Source of the DNA: Glaciibacter superstes DSM 21135
GTDB taxonomy: Bacteria; Actinomycetota; Actinomycetes; Actinomycetales; Microbacteriaceae
Reading direction: 5' to 3'
NCBI RefSeq assembly: GCF_000421145.1
Contig: NZ_ATWH01000011.1
Span: 1-64,000, forward strand
Length of the DNA: 64,000 bases
Part shown: positions 63,009-64,000 of the stretch, one piece after another
How the letters are laid out: each line of letters opens with the position of its first letter
Position numbering within the stretch: the first letter of the stretch is position 1
Program-made: the position numbers and the translations under genes
The notes under the pieces: generated by a model
Told to the model about the DNA's origin: nothing
Seen by the model: only the letters and a program-made list of their open reading frames with translations
The model's database searches: none

Positions 63009-63925
63009 CGATTGCGAACACGGGTATCGATCCGAGCTACGGTGAGGGTGCCCTGATCGTGTGCGACAACGTCGTGCGCACCTACCAGTCGGAGCAGATC
63101 GAGGTGCAGGCGCTGCAGGGCCTCGACCTGCTGGTCTATCCGGGCGAGACGATCGCGATCGTCGGTGCCTCCGGCTCCGGCAAGTCGACGCTCCTGAACA
63201 TTCTCTCGGGTCTCGATGTGCCGACGGCGGGCCAGGCGAGGGTGGGTGAATGGGACCTGCTGAGGATGTCTGCCGCGGATCGCCTGGTCTACCGGCGCGA
63301 CGTTGTCGGATTCATCTGGCAGCAGACGGCACGCAATCTGTTCCCGTACCTGAGCGCGGCCGAGAACGTGGCGCTGCCGATGTCGTTCGCTGGCGTGGCG
63401 GCCGGTGAACGCCAGCGACGCACCGCCGAACTGCTCGACGTGCTGGGAATGGGGGAGAAGGCCAATCGTCGACCAGGGCAACTCTCCGGCGGCGAGCAGC
63501 AGCGGGTGGCGATCGCCGTGGCGCTGGCCAACCATCCGCAGGTCTTGTTCGCCGACGAACCGACCGGCGAACTCGACGTCGCGACCGGGGAGGAGGTGCT
63601 GGCCGCATTGCGTTCGGCCAACACCCACCTCGAAACGGCGGTGGTGATCGTGACCCACGACAGGGCGGTGTCAGACCAGGTGCAGCGCACCGTTGCCATT
63701 CGTGACGGGCGCACCGCATCCGAAGTCGTGCGGCACACGCACGTTGACGAACAGGGCGTCTCAGCGGTGATCGCGAGGGAGTACGCCGTGCTCGACCGAG
63801 CCGGACGCCTGCAGCTGCCCGCAGGCTACCGCCAGTCGCTCGGGCTTCGCGGCCGGGTGCGTCTTGAGCTCGAGGAAGACCATGTGGGCGTCTGGCCGAC
63901 TGAACGAAAGGAGGGCGGCGCATGA
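63005..63925 (+). CDS. ABC transporter ATP-binding protein (LolD/MacB type)
   Basis: A 306-residue ATPase: Walker A GASGSGKST near residue 57, Q-loop IWQQTARNLFPYL, signature LSGGEQQRVAIAVAL, Walker B VLFADEPTGELD and H-loop VIVTHD. This is the LolD/MacB/FtsE type that pairs with FtsX permeases. Beyond the domain (from about residue 230) is a 70-residue tail (VIAREYAVLDRAGRLQLPAG, RVRLELEEDHVGVWP) not usual for the family, perhaps a regulatory or AbrB-like segment. ATGA overlaps on both sides. Confidence 0.93.
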   Translation: MTIANTGIDPSYGEGALIVCDNVVRTYQSEQIEVQALQGLDLLVYPGETIAIVGASGSGKSTLLNILSGLDVPTAGQARVGEWDLLRMSAADRLVYRRDVVGFIWQQTARNLFPYLSAAENVALPMSFAGVAAGERQRRTAELLDVLGMGEKANRRPGQLSGGEQQRVAIAVALANHPQVLFADEPTGELDVATGEEVLAALRSANTHLETAVVIVTHDRAVSDQVQRTVAIRDGRTASEVVRHTHVDEQGVSAVIAREYAVLDRAGRLQLPAGYRQSLGLRGRVRLELEEDHVGVWPTERKEGGA

Positions 63926-64000
63926 GCGAGATAGCTGAGGATGCTGTGGCCGGCGACGCGCCGACGAGCAGGATGGCACGGCACAGCGCACCGATGGTCG
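63922..64000 (+). CDS. Start of the next operon gene (partial)
   Basis: ATG 63922 overlaps the ATPase stop (ATGA) and has GGAGGGCGG upstream. Only 26 codons are in the window (SEIAEDAVAGDAPTSRMARH), a polar N-terminus. A second ATP-binding protein is common at this place in such operons, but nothing visible proves it. Confidence 0.5.
   Translation, partial: MSEIAEDAVAGDAPTSRMARHSAPMV

Overview
This is high-GC actinobacterial DNA. Codon use, GTG/TTG starts, ATGA overlaps and the gene set suggest the Microbacteriaceae or a near relative, but no rRNA or tRNA is present to fix the genus. About 55 genes look intact. Some 17 loci are broken: truncated, frameshifted, chimeric or cut by a stop. The broken loci cluster in the first 38 kb and around the restriction locus, so much of the window is accessory DNA in decay.

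Region 1 (1-16 kb) is a stress and ion-homeostasis island. It holds two P2-type cation ATPases (the first cut by the window edge), a disrupted membrane gene, a DUF3267 metalloprotease, a DevS-GAF/SulP-STAS chimera, a MbcA/RES toxin-antitoxin pair, two universal stress proteins and an AI-2E family exporter. Region 2 (16-21.3 kb) has a CPBP protease, then a string of gene fragments (SDR, SRAP, integrase, DUF302, AhpD-like, Crp/Fnr, P-type ATPase). These surround an intact set of CsoR-like repressor, SHOCT protein and multicopper oxidase. Region 3 (21.3-29.3 kb) carries an MFS (NarK-like) transporter, a PNPOx-like protein, an HMA metallochaperone, a P1B ATPase with a CPG motif, an ArsR regulator, a SulP transporter and a second multicopper oxidase. 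Region 4 (29.3-37.8 kb) has a GAF relic, Hsp20, a triple-BON protein, a broken CmpB-like membrane gene, the arginine deiminase pathway (arcD-arcA-arcB-arcC) and a broken P1B ATPase.

Seven near-identical 14-bp sites (consensus RGGACCTTNGGCCC, resembling DosR/DevR boxes) lie upstream of genes in regions 1 and 4. With the DevS remnant and a gene set like the DosR regulon (CtpF-type ATPase, universal stress proteins, Hsp20, BON), they point to a hypoxia/dormancy-type regulon. No DevR gene is in the window.

Region 5 (37.8-46 kb) holds an emfourin-type inhibitor, a VOC protein, a lipoprotein, a protealysin-like M4 protease, a flavin-dependent oxidoreductase with a thioesterase, and a sugar operon (class II aldolase, HAD phosphatase, DhaL, DhaK, RbsD/FucU). 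Region 6 (46-56 kb) is a type I restriction locus (hsdM, hsdS, mrr-like, fic, hsdR). A deletion fuses its hsdM out of frame to an RHH antitoxin gene, a nonsense codon cuts its mrr gene, and its hsdS has a 12-bp tandem repeat in the inter-domain linker. Two DUF4190 genes sit inside it in reverse orientation. Region 7 (56-64 kb) is a small membrane protein and an FtsX-type ABC export operon (two large permeases, an ATPase and the start of another gene) that runs off the window. The motif GGATGCC/GGCATCC is conspicuously denser from about 40 kb onward, which fits host backbone on the right and imported DNA on the left.
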